Source: Datisca glomerata (lineage: Eukaryota; Streptophyta; Magnoliopsida; Cucurbitales; Datiscaceae). From it: a stretch of DNA of 64,000 bases. Positions 21,808 through 32,107 of this stretch are shown one piece after another. The stretch is taken from contig QANY01011400.1 of NCBI GenBank assembly GCA_003255025.1, forward strand, positions 62,001-126,000, given 5' to 3'. The notes beneath the pieces were generated by a model, which made no database searches, had not been told where the DNA came from, and was given only the letters and a program-made list of their open reading frames with translations. Position 1 is the stretch's first letter, and each line of letters starts with the position of its first letter. The position numbers and the translations under genes are program-made.

Positions 21808-23765
21808 TCTATAATATATCAAAGGTGCCATGCCTTGAAAATCATTTTTTAGATAATTTAATCCATTCAAATATAAACTACTCCAAACTTACTCTTGCTA
21901 TAAGTGAATCTAATTCGCTGACACAAATTCATCCATACATTAGACCTTTTCCTATCTTAATTAATAATTAATTAGTCTATTAAGCTTCCCTCCCGTTTCT
22001 TATAATTTATCTATAATTTATTAAAAGTGACATGGCTTGAGAATAATTTTTTGGACAATTTAATCCATCCATATATAAACTATTTTAAACATACCATTCC
22101 TATAATATATTAAAAATGACATGGCTTGAGAATATTTATTTGGAAAATTTAATCCATCCATATTTAAATTATTTTAAACTTACCATTCCTATAAATGAAT
22201 TCAATTGGCTGGCATAAATTCATCCATACATTGAGCGTTTTCATGTTCTACTGTCAATAAAATTAATTATCTATTAAGTGGGACTTGAAGGGAAATTTTT
22301 CTAATTTTCCTTTATGTCGTTACTTTGTATTGTTAAATACCTCATTAACATTACATGTAAATATGGTAGAACATGATTGATTTCATCTTTATCTAAAGAG
22401 AAAGACACATTTAGAACTTAAATATGTTGGATGAATTTTTTTTATTCAATGCGCACATAATATCTAAGAGTCTTTTGTAAGCTTAATTTAAGACAAGAAA
22501 TTCCAACTAGGGTAGATTTGTTTAAATGATCTCTTCATAAAATGATCCATCTTTAAAATTATTTGACTTAATTAATCTTAACAAGTCTACTTTAAAACCT
22601 TAATAAGTTAGTAATGCCAAATTCATATAATTAATTGAGAATTAATTTTAGATTTATTGGTATTCTTATATTCAAGAAATCAAGAAAATGAAATCCATAT
22701 AAATAGTATTGTTGGCAAGAAATTATCTTGTTTCCAAACTCAGTTCAAATGTAAGGCTTATTTTTTAGGCATGATGAAATGAAGTTATAAACTTACAACA
22801 TGAAAATCTTCATATATGGTCATTAAATTTGTCATTTTTTATTTAATCGATCTACTATATTTAATGTCGACCAAATCCAAGTATTTTTTGTCATGGTAGG
22901 AAATCATGAATACAAGGTCAATGCCAGGAATTCTTGTTGCATAGTTAAGCATTGCAATCAAAGTATTGTTGTCTAGTGCAATCAAATAGATAGTAAACTA
23001 TATTGTATTCCATACATGTAAGAACTATTCTTATCTATTGCATTTTCATTGCATGAATGAAGTTGATTAGTATAGAAAAAAAAATAGATTTAAATAAAGT
23101 TGAAGAAACTTGTTTGTAAGAACTATTCTTATCTATTGCATTTTCATTGCATGAATGAAGTTGATTAGTATAGAAAATAAAAAAGATTTAGATAAAGTTG
23201 AAGAAACTTGTTTTATTCGTAAAAATGACCATTCTTATATATCTTCGTTGTATGCTTCGAAACACAATTCTATCATACTTTATTTGATAATTAAAGGAAA
23301 TATTTTAATTTTGTTTGATGAATGTTAAATTAAATAAATAGAAACCATAAAAGGGAAAGAGTCTAGGAGGGAGAAAATCAAATTTACAGATGATATTTTG
23401 GAATAAGCAAAAGGAAGAGTAAGAAAAAGTAAATAACATCAGATGAAATTTGAGTGGTATTTATTGTTTTTTAGTTGTAAAGGTAATTTGCAGTACTCAA
23501 TATTCTTTTATATCGACATTAATTTGTGTTCTCAATATTTATTCATTTGAAAATTAAGGGATTGGACGGGTGTTTATTGATTTTTCATTTGTAGTTTTCA
23601 TATAATGAAATGGTAGAATTAAAAATAAAGGTATCAAATGATAATTAACAATTATAATTTAGTGTGCACTTAATCTTTATTTTAAAAATATTCACATCAA
23701 CAAAATTGTGTTTTGGTACTTTTTTTGTCACATGACTCACGTGCATCATACTCGTTTAATACTAG
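21808..23765. mobile_element. Non-autonomous Helitron inside the copia 5' LTR
   Basis: The insert begins TCTATAATATATC after an A (21807) and ends CTAG before a T (23766), the 5'-TC, 3'-CTRR and A/T target hallmarks of Helitrons. Removing it joins the two LTR parts into a sequence that aligns through the site with the other LTR and leaves no target duplication. A decayed version of the subterminal hairpin seen in many plant Helitrons precedes CTAG. No Rep/helicase ORF is present. Two more copies of the 5' terminus (TCTATAATTTATT at 22010 and a third at 22100) occur in tandem near the left end. Confidence 0.8.
23019..23212. repeat. 97-bp tandem duplication in the Helitron
   Basis: The segment beginning GTAAGAACTATTCTTATC at 23019 is repeated at 23116 with only a few differences in the A-rich part and one transition. 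The two units are directly adjacent. Confidence 0.85.
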
Positions 23766-23889
23766 TACTAAGTACAAGTATCTGAGATTGGCTAAGAGCA
23801 CAATGACAGTAAACGTAGGTATTGTATACTGTCCAAGGTTATTTAACAGTTATACAATACAAGTACAATATTAGGTAATATTCTTAACA
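23766..23889 (-). repeat. 5' LTR of the copia element, outer part
   Basis: It matches 17220-17339 (shared GACAGTAA, TAGGTATTGTATA and AACAGTTATACAATA motifs) and ends at the element's outer terminus, AACA on the plus strand. GCGAT follows as the probable target-site duplication. Confidence 0.8.
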
Positions 23890-24171
23890 GCGATTCTCTA
23901 TTAGTCAAATCAAAAGTTGTCTTGTCAAATAGGTTAATTTCCAAATAGGTTCGACCAATCCAATTAATCATGTCCTTTCACGTTTCTCTGAGTTTACAAA
24001 TGGTATTCAAATGGAAAATGAAGCGACTTTTCGCCTTTGTAAATTGTCACAACAAAAACTTACTTGAGGACCAACTTCTTTTGACAACATAGATTGACAT
24101 ATTAATTAACTTTAAGACGTACACTTAATTTGTGTTCGAATCATAGTATCTATGATACTCATAATATTTAT

Positions 24172-24179
24172 TATATAAA
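24172..24179 (+). promoter_or_regulatory. Putative TATA box upstream of the cysteine-rich ORF
   Basis: TATATAAA lies 128 bp upstream of the ATG at 24300, with a purine-rich, ATG-free stretch immediately before the start that would suit a 5' leader. Confidence 0.35.
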
Positions 24180-24299
24180 CCTGTTCATGAGACTGATTAG
24201 TTCCCACAATTTGCACGAAACCTTTCTTCTTGTAAAAGACTCACTCAAGAAAGTAAACAAATTAAGCATAGCTAGTAGCAAGAAAGCATAAGTAATTTT

Positions 24300-24638
24300 A
24301 TGTTCTTATTGGAGATTGATAAATTTTCAGGAGAGATGAATGGGATTAGGAACGTGAATCGCAAGAAGAGAATTGAGATGATTATCTGGGTGTTGATTAT
24401 GGCAAATTTAGCTAGTAAAATGCAAGCTGCTAATAAACAATTTGCCAAGTTAGATATAAAATGTCTTCGTGAGTGCCATAGTGAAGCATTTGAAGCGTGT
24501 TCCATTACTCTCCATAAACTTCTACATCTTAAGAAACATGGTAAAAAGTTATATGTTGATCTTGATCTTGAATGTTTCCTCCACTACCTTGAGCAGATCT
24601 GCTTCGTGGATTGCATCATTCTTGATTTATTTAAGTAG
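24300..24638 (+). CDS. Small cysteine-rich putatively secreted protein (hypothetical)
   Basis: This is an uninterrupted 112-codon frame ending in TAG. The first Met is at 24300, and a second in-frame Met at 24336 (residue 13) gives the better N-terminus: a basic stretch (residues 17-25) followed by a hydrophobic segment (about 27-38) like a signal peptide or membrane anchor. The remaining part is rich in Leu/Lys/His and has six Cys at residues 55, 59, 67, 92, 101 and 105. The spacing is roughly mirror-symmetric: C-x3-C-x7-C, a 24-residue gap, then C-x8-C-x3-C. This suits three disulfides holding a helical hairpin. I do not recognise the family. It resembles small secreted plant cysteine-rich peptides in general design only. 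A TATA box lies upstream, and no transposon domain is apparent. It is the only candidate host gene in the window and could still be a chance frame. Confidence 0.45.
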   Translation: MFLLEIDKFSGEMNGIRNVNRKKRIEMIIWVLIMANLASKMQAANKQFAKLDIKCLRECHSEAFEACSITLHKLLHLKKHGKKLYVDLDLECFLHYLEQICFVDCIILDLFK

Positions 24639-25160
24639 GGTAAAGTACGACTAACTCCCCTAAAGTTTGCATTAACGATATCATTTTTGGTCCTACGGAT
24701 TTTTTTTCTGTTAGTTTGTTTCCCACAGTTTGAAATCACTGTCACTTTGATTCTTTTGCTACATGTGTTAAAATCTGTCAAGCTCGTAAGTGGGGAATTC
24801 CTTAAGGGGCATTAACGACGTTGTTTTACCTTAAGAAAACTATAACATGAACAAAGTCCGTTTATTCCCCAACATTACTACGTCATTTTGTGGAACTGAA
24901 ATGACTTTGTTTTTTTTTTTTCTATTTAATGTTTTCTTCTAATGATTAACACCATACGACATCGTTTTCTCAAGTTTTGACATATGCAGGTCACATGACA
25001 TGGTGAAAGGATTTAACAGCTTTTGACGGAGGGATAATTTGATGGTGTTTTGAAACTCGGGGAACAAATTGAAAGCTGAAATATAATCGATGAACTATTA
25101 GTTAACTAAGTGGATGTCATCTCCTCTTATGACAATTATCACAGAAAATTAAACACTTGA
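24639..25160. other. Non-coding, repeat-like sequence downstream of the small ORF
   Basis: This stretch has the look of a dispersed plant repeat (phrases such as AACTCCCCTAAAGTTTGCA and GGTCCTACGG) but no clear terminal repeats. No ORF is supported. It would contain the 3' untranslated region if the small ORF is transcribed. Confidence 0.3.
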
Positions 25161-26918
25161 TATCTCCAGTTTGTTGTTAGATAATTTGATAATTCTATTT
25201 GAGCAATCAAGTATATAAATAATCATAAGATTGATCGCAATAGAATGAGCAAGCAAATATTTGAGCATCACATAAGTACTCAAGCTCAATAAAAAAGAGG
25301 TCATGCATTAGTGATGATAATAAGTTGGCAAACATGCACACTACATAGCGTCTGCCACTTCATCAAGTAAACCCCAAACACATTTCCTCCTGGGAGAAAA
25401 TGGAAATCTGTGTAGTAAATGGTATTTTTTATGGAGGTAGCAAAAATGCCGAATCAGCCACTTTGAAAGTATGGATGGAAGATTTATTCACAATTTTATA
25501 CCAAAATTAGGATCGAATTTTCAATCTCACCAAGAAAGAAAAAAAATAGAGGAAAAAATCAGTTACGAAAAAGGAAACCACAACTTGCAATATTACGATA
25601 CGAAAATCACGATTTTGAAATCAAATCAAAACATGATTAATACGATTTACTGAGTAAAAAATTGAGATCAGAAATTAAAGAAATAGGAGGAATAACAATC
25701 GTTAAATAGAAGTTCTGACGGAAAATTGTGAATTGAAAGCAGAAAATCACAAACTAAAAATTGGACGAAAAATCATCAACTGAAAATCAGAGCAGTCATT
25801 AACTGAAAATCAAAAAATCAAACAGAAAAACGCGAACTGAAAATTGCAACCTACATATAGTTAATATATTTGCTGGTTACTTAATTTTTTATTGTTATTC
25901 TTGTTGAGTTATATTTAATAATCCGTTGAACAAAAGTAATTAATATATTTTACTACTGTAGTAACTACTACTTATTTAAGTTGCGAATGTCACTTACACG
26001 TTGTATATATTTATGCACTACTTGTAGTAGGGTAAGAATAAGGGTGAGTTTGGGAGCGTTTCGTCTAGAAATACTCTCATACATAAAAAATGCTACTTGA
26101 AATCACATGCATTTAATAAATATTGTTACTTGAAACACATTTTGATACGTTGAAGTACTTCTATAGAAAATACATGTTCTAGAGTTTCCTAAATTGCTTT
26201 TACATGTATATGAATGGCTTTAAAAATATGCAAGTACTTAATAGAAAGCATGTATGACATAATTATAAACTTAAATATTGTTATTTCATTTCATAAAAAT
26301 ATTTCTAGTCTTAAACACTAACAAACACATCTTAAAGATGCTTGCAAGAAAAATTGCTCAATGATGAGGGCCTTTAGAACATCTATAAAATAGAGGAAAA
26401 CCAAATGACAACAAAGAAAAGAACTGAAAAAGTAATAACAAGATCACAAAAAGAATTGTAATTCATACTTTATTTTGCTAAATCTTCTATAGCTCTGTTA
26501 TATTTACGTCATGATACAAAAATACAACTATTGTTTGGAGGCTTCATTTTCATATGAAACATGTGTAAGTAAATAGCTTATTTCTAGTTTGCCAAATAGA
26601 TTATTTACTATAATTACAATTAATGCTTACAAGAATGGTAGGAAAATTGGATGCTAGAACTAGTAAAAACATACACAACTAAAATAAGTTAAACATCTTA
26701 ATACGTAGGTTTCATGCAAATATAAGTACTAAATCTAAAAACATTCCAATGGATGAAGTTTGGTGAGGCTCAACAATCGTTATTTCTCCTATGATGGAAA
26801 CTAAAAAATGATCAAAAACTAATTTCAGCAATAAAGAACCTCAACAATGCTGGAACTTTCATAAAAAGTCAGGAAAACAAACAACTGGAAAACTTTGCAT
26901 CAAATCTTCACAAGAAAG
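25161..26918. other. A+T-rich intergenic stretch
   Basis: No coding or RNA gene is supported. A short run of AACTGAAAATC-like direct repeats lies at 25730-25850. The stretch 26040-26330 has a loosely complementary start and end (GAGTTTGGGAG and AACAAACAC) and could be a decayed MITE, but target duplications were not found. Confidence 0.35.
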
Positions 26919-27147
26919 TCAAGAAACACACAAAAACAAACAGACAGAAAACCAGCGATTAACTTCAATATAGGTATTGATGATACTACCTCTACTGCTG
27001 TCATCACTACAAAGAGAGAGCATTTTGTCCAGCTCTTCATGCGGCAATAGTGAGGTGTCTTCAGCCTCCATCTCAGCTATCAAAATTATCCACAATACAT
27101 TATCCAGTTCAGCATCCCATAATTGGCTACAAGAGAATCCAAGAGCT
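26919..27147 (-). other. Short open frame of unknown origin abutting the CACTA end
   Basis: The minus strand is open for about 76 codons from 27147 to a TGA at 26919, with non-repetitive, acidic composition (LWDAELDNVLW, AEMEAEDTSLLPHEELDKML). A stop lies directly upstream and there is no obvious start, so it could be a terminal exon or a fragment. I do not recognise it. Confidence 0.2.
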
Positions 27148-27192
27148 TCTACGAATCAATCATGCGAGCTCTTCTTTGGGTTTCCAAAGAAT

Positions 27193-27205
27193 CACTACAA
27201 GAAAA
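27193..27205 (+). repeat. CACTA terminal inverted repeat (left)
   Basis: CACTACAAGAAAA is the terminal word of many plant CACTA elements. The 3 bases before it (AAT) would be the left target-site copy. Confidence 0.7.
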
Positions 27206-27479
27206 GATGTTTTGAACGACGAACGTCTTAGCGGCAAAATCTATTTTGTCTCTAAAAGCTGTTTATATCGAGCAATATTTTTGTTGATCGCTAAAAGTTT
27301 GATTTTCGTAACGAAATTAAGTTTCGTCGCATAATAGTTTCCCGCCAGTGTAATAATTGGTTTCATGCTAAAGTGCTTAGGGTTTTAACCGATGATATCT
27401 AAATTTCGTCAGCAAAAGTTGACCATTTGTTTCTATGCATGTTGTTGTTTTGTGGACATTAACTGACTTTTCAATTTAT

Positions 27480-29885
27480 GGAGGTTCGTCTTGTTGGAGC
27501 ATGAAAGAATATTTGACATGTCTTGTTTGCAATGAAGATACATCTTCTTTGAGGTTTCAAAGTAAACATTTACATGGGACATCGACGATGATTACCTAGT
27601 GATCATATTTGGTGGAGTAGAGTAAATTACATGATGGCAAATAAGAATTTTGTGATGCACCAAAAGAGTTGACAGGGGAAAATACATTGAGACAGTTATA
27701 TCAATTTGTATAGTTTGGAAAAAACTTGAATAAGTTAGATAGGAAAATAAAGTGTGTTGTAGATGGACTTAATTGGACCAAGAGAAGTGTGTTTTTCAAC
27801 TCCCATATCGGTCGAAGTTGAAACATATTAGTAGATTGTTGAACGTAGAAAGTAAAACAAAAGACGTTGACAAAACTTAGTTGGATTGGCTGACATGAAG
27901 ATAAGAAAAGATTTGCACCGGCAACAAAAAAGGAACAAATATTTAAAACCACATGCATGTTACACATTAACCATAGATTAGAGAAGAAAGTTTTGTAAAT
28001 TCTTAATGTCAGTAAATTTTCCAGATGGCTTTGCAGCTAACATATCAAGATGTATCAACAAAGGTGATGGGAAAATATAAGGATTGAAAAGTCATGTTTT
28101 TATGTTTTAGTACAAAGACTTTTACCAGTTGGACTTTGCGGTTTCCTGCGGAAGGATGTGTGCACTACTTTGATTGAGTTGTCTAACTATTTCAAAGAAT
28201 TATGCTCAAAGACACTAAACTCAAATGACTTAGACCTTCTTGGAAACAAAATAATTTTGATTCTAGGTAAGTAAGAAAGGATCTTCCCCCTAGCTTTCTT
28301 GGATGTTATGGTACATCTGATAGTTCGTTTAGCACAAGAAACAAAGTTGTATGATCATGTTGGTTGTAGTAGAATGTACCCATTGAAAGATATGTTTCAA
28401 CTTATTTTTACTTATCCATTAATTATCATGTACACAAAAATGTAATTTTTTGTCTTATGAGAGGAGTTTACATACAGAAACAATATGTTAGAAATAAAGC
28501 TCGTCCTGAGGATCAATTGTAGAAGCTTACATTGTTAATGAGTTGTTGACATTTTTGTTGACATTTTGTTCATCGTACCTTAGGCGTTGAAGCCAAATTC
28601 ACATGAAATGAGAGAAATGACGATGACTCAATTGACAACTTAATGAGTGATCAATAACAATATTCATTCAACGTGCTCGCCAATTAGTGGTATGAAAATG
28701 AGTCAATTTTCTAAACAGAAGTTAGAGATCGCTCAATGATATGTACTAAATAATTGTGATGAGATACAACCTTACATGGTGTAAGTTATTCAATAATGTG
28801 GTTAAATTTATTTTTGCAATGGATGTCTTCAATATCACAATCTTTAAAATTATACGAAGTCTATGTGAAGGGAACACATGACTGAATTAGGGAGGATAAG
28901 TTGATTAACTTAATTGCATGACATAGATAAATCAATTTATATATATAATTCTATGTGAAGGGAACACATGACCGAATTGGGGAGGATAAGTTAGTTAACT
29001 TAATTGCATGACATAGATAAATCAATTTATATATATAATTCTATGTGAAGGGAACACATGACCGAATTGGGGAGGATAAGTTAGTTAACTTAATTGCATG
29101 ACATAGATAAATCAATTTATATATATATATNTCTTGCAATTAATTTAACCCGACTTATCCTCCTAAATTAGTAGTAACATATATATATATATATATTAGT
29201 CTTTAATCAGAAGTATTAAATTAACTATTACTCGTGTTATTTTAATTAGATGATGGAGTTGTGTAATCGGGGGTCATTAGAAGTCACATATAATTTATAT
29301 GTTCTTGCTTATGGCCCGTATAATCATGTCAAGTCAAACTCTGATTGTATTCTCAATAGTGTTCGATGCCTTAGTATAGACAGTGATCATCACCAAACAA
29401 CTTAAACTAGTGGTTACTAGTTCTAGGAAAACATGATAGTGACTGAATAGCTTGAGTTTTTTGGTATATTAAAGGAAGTATTTGAGATGCAATACCTATG
29501 AAAAACAAGAGTTTGTTATTTAAATGTGACTGGTTTGACACAAATGCAAAATGAAATAGAATTAAGAGAGATTTTGGTTTCACTTATATAAATGTCAGCC
29601 AAACATGGCATGAAGCTGATACCCTGATCCTTTAATCCCTGTATCCCAAACACAACAAGTCTTTTATGTTGATGGTTGTACATTTGGAGCTAATTGAAAG
29701 GTCGGGCGAAAGGTTCAACATAGATACTTATGAGATGTGCTTGAGATAGAACAAGATTAAAGCAAATAGCCTATTGAAATAACATTGCCATCTATTGACC
29801 TAGACGGGTTTCATAGGCATTATGTGGAACCTGCTGAAATAGATGAAAATGTTGGAGTAGAAGATAATTAAACTGAAGTAATATT
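27480..29885 (+). pseudogene. TNP2-like CACTA transposase, degenerate
   Basis: Fragments in shifting frames follow the TNP2 order: a Cys-type segment and MGHRR-LPSDH (27500-27610), MKIRKDLH (27895), then VNFPDGFAANISRCINKGDGKI-GLKSH (28010-28095), the C-ALIELC-like and LFFKELC-like stretch, YPIER-like remnants, YVLNNCDEIQPY (28745-28785). After a repeat insertion comes the C-terminal part GFHLYKCQPN, QQVFYVDGCTFGAN, PSIDLDGFHRHYVEPAEI up to a stop near 29870. Every part carries stops. An intact enzyme would excise and insert CACTA elements. Confidence 0.7.
28861..29130. repeat. Three tandem copies of a 90-bp unit
   Basis: CTATGTGAAGGGAACACATG begins units at 28861, 28951 and 29041, exactly 90 bp apart and nearly identical. 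Each ends in a TA-rich tract. Past the N at 29131, the sequence 29133-29170 is an imperfect reverse complement of the GGAGGATAAGTTG/TTAATTGCATG part of the unit, so the third copy can fold with it. The array interrupts the TNP2 pseudogene. Confidence 0.85.
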
Positions 29886-30509
29886 ATCTTTTGTTTGATT
29901 TCGTAGTGTTTGAATCTGTAATTGTATACAATTTGGGTTTTTGTTCTATGTGATCATAATATTTTAGTATCGATTCGATACTAGGCATAAATTTGTGTTC
30001 TATTATACTTAACTTTTGTGTATGAAGAGACTGTTATTGAGTGGTTATTTTGTGCACCGACATAATAGTAAATATTAAGAAAACGTGTTTGATACTTTGG
30101 ATCAGTTTTCGTGGAGATAGTTGTATTGAGAAAAAGTGTTTTTTGGATCTGTGTTCTTGGAGATAGTTGTATTGTGCATTGTTTACAGTATTTCGGTCGT
30201 GGGATTTGTTTTTGTGTACCACATTAATTTTTTGTATCTTTCTATTACATAGAGAGATCAGTTTTAGGGTGCCATGCATGATATTCGAAAGGGTTCTATT
30301 TAAGCATACCTATCTCAGTTATTTTATCCGATCAATGTACTTGTTGTGTTTAGAAAAAAATATTGATTCTTTACACATATTAGTAATTTAATTTCACACA
30401 GTAATAAGTTTATGTATTTGGTTTTTGTTTTATACAGTGAGTACATTTTCTTATTCTTGTGCAATTTAATTTGTTAATGGTAAATGATTAGTAGTTTTAT
30501 TGTCATCAC

Positions 30510-31535
30510 CACCCCTACTCCGAGCCATGTGAGTCATGGTGAGAAATCAAATAAGTTTAATGAAACTGATTTAAAAAGGTGGCAACAAAAAATATTTTCC
30601 TACTTAACCACCTTAAATCATGTGAAGTTCCTATGAGTGGATACCTTTGTGTTCTGAGAGAATGAGATAGACAGTCAAAGTGTGGCTGTTGTGGAAGCAT
30701 GGAATCATGCTGATTTCTTATGCAAAAACTATATGTCAATGGCTTTGACAACACTTTGCATAATGTGCAGAGTTCGATAAAGACTGCAAAAGAGTTATGG
30801 TGTCTTTGGATAAGAAATACAAAACGGAGGATGCCAGCACAGAGAAATTTGTTGTTGGAAGTTTCCTCAAGTATAAAATGATAGATTCAAAGACTGTCAT
30901 AAGTCAAGTTCAAGAGCTCCAACTATTGTTTGATGAGATATATGATGAAAATATGATACTTAGTGAATCTTTCCAAGTAGCTGCTATAATTAAAAAATTA
31001 CCTCCATCTCAGAAAGAATTAAAAAAATTATCTAAAGCATAAGCTTAAAGAAATGAGGCTTAAAGACTTGAATGTTAGATTGAGAATTGAGGAAGACAAT
31101 CATGTGTTTGAAAATAAGATGATAATTCTTTAGAGTCCAAGGCAAATATAATGGAGGGTGGACATAAAATCAATAAAAAGATAAAGCACTCTGTTCAAAG
31201 TGTGAATCGAAAGAAGTTCAAGAAATTCAAAGTGTGTAACAAGCTTGGTCACCAAACTTACAATTATCGCAACCACAAAGGAAATGGAAACTTCAAGAAT
31301 CAAATCACATAAGTACATGTGACTGGGGAAGATAAGTTATTTATTGGAGTGGTTGACTTTGATCTCTCAGCCGTTGTATATGAAGTTAACTTAGTAAGCA
31401 ATCATGATAAATGATGAGTGTACACTGGAGCTACTCACCACATTTTCTCGAATAAAGGGATGTTCACTACATGCACTGGGATGAACAAAAGAGAGCAACC
31501 TTTATGGGAAACTTAACAGGGTCAAGGTTGAAGGT
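30510..31535 (+). pseudogene. Copia gag and protease start, left part of a split fragment
   Basis: The frame reads NETDFKRWQQKIFSYLTTL (about 30560-30610), then after stops AWNHADFLCKNY, KKYKTEDASTEKFVVGSFLKYKMIDSK, VISQVQELQLLFDEIYDE and FQVAAIIKKLPPS (30797-31042), the UBN2-type capsid of TNT1-like copia elements. LNVRLRIEEDN and a degraded CCHC knuckle (KVCNKLGHQTYN, 31220-31265) follow. Protease begins VYTGATHHIFSN at 31417, with the active-site Asp-Ser changed to Tyr-Thr. The Tat element interrupts it at 31536 and the frame continues at 62163. No 5' LTR was found. Confidence 0.75.
31531..31535 (+). repeat. Left target-site duplication of the Tat/Ogre element
   Basis: AAGGT directly precedes the LTR and is matched exactly at 62163-62167 after the 3' LTR. 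Joining the flanks restores the copia reading frame across the site. Confidence 0.85.
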
Positions 31536-32107
31536 TGTAGATACTATATTTTATCTGGTCCAATACTTTGAAAATATAAATTTTATTTTTTTACCCATAT
31601 ACTAGTCTAAGACTATGCGTATGATTTGAAAAATAGCCCAATGCCTAAAAAAATAAGAAAATTTAACCAAGTACTAAAATTAAAAAAAAAGGAACAAAAG
31701 ACTAAAATTTAAAAAGTGAAGCCCTAAGTTTGTATATAAATAGAGGGGAGGTCTTCACTTGCAAGGAGAGATTTGGGAGAGTGGGGAAGATAAGAGATTT
31801 TAGAGAGAGAAAGAGAGGTTTGGAGAGAATAGTGAAAAAGAGAAAGAATGTGAGTTTTCATTTCTATTCATCTTCCATCTTCTCATTTTCATTTTATTAA
31901 GATAGTTCAAATCTCTTACATTTTATTTTACAATATATTTTGATTAGCGTTGAGTGAAAAAATAAAAATGATAATTAATAGACCACATAGTAAAAAAACA
32001 TGATTACGCTAATCATGTATGAAATTAAGCATTTTTTTCATAGATTAATTTATTTTACACATAAAAAATTTATTATCAATTTATTTACTAAACAATTATA
32101 TATATAN
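31536..32107 (+). repeat. 5' LTR of the Tat element, left part
   Basis: It begins TGTAGATAC like the 3' LTR and runs to a TA-rich tract where the pararetrovirus block begins. Relative to the 3' LTR it lacks about 950 bp (equivalent to 60220-61175), which includes the 160-bp tandem repeats. The lost piece is bounded by ATTTT/ATTT words. By eye the alignable part is about 90 percent identical. The N at 32107 is at the block boundary. Confidence 0.85.
31733..31740 (+). promoter_or_regulatory. TATA box of the Tat 5' LTR
   Basis: TATATAAA followed by TAGAGGGGAGG lies at the same LTR position as CCTATAAATAGAGG in the 3' LTR. A transcript from it would read rightward into the nested pararetrovirus block. 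Confidence 0.55.

Larger units (their letters stand above)
17069..23889 (-). mobile_element. Near full-length Ty1/copia retrotransposon, interrupted by a Helitron
   Basis: The two LTRs (17069-17339, and 21590-21807 continued at 23766-23889) flank minus-strand gag, integrase and RT-RNase H. The LTR ends are TG...CA read on either strand. Flanking 5-mers GTGAT (17064-17068) and GCGAT (23890-23894) differ by one base and are a probable target-site duplication. A degenerate initiator-Met-type primer-binding site lies inside the 5' LTR, and a polypurine tract adjoins the 3' LTR. The coding part is full of stops and the element is inactive. Confidence 0.85.
27193..30500 (+). mobile_element. CACTA (En/Spm-type) DNA transposon, left part
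   Basis: It starts with the terminal sequence CACTACAAGAAAAG at 27193, followed by a subterminal region with repeated TTTCGTCGC/GCGACGAA-like words in both orientations (27225-27420), which is typical of CACTA ends. A degenerate TNP2-type transposase follows on the same strand. No matching right terminus is seen before the copia fragment at about 30510. The right end may lie beyond the window or may have been lost. Confidence 0.7.

Noticed and set aside
26040..26330. Possible MITE (GAGTTTGGGAG ... AACAAACAC)
   Set aside because: Terminal complementarity is weak and no target-site duplication was found, so it is not listed as an element.
30034..30391. Frames of 74-81 codons around 30034-30391
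   Set aside because: They lie between the CACTA tail and the copia gag, with no motifs and low-quality composition. Only a short degenerate direct repeat (30090-30175) was seen.
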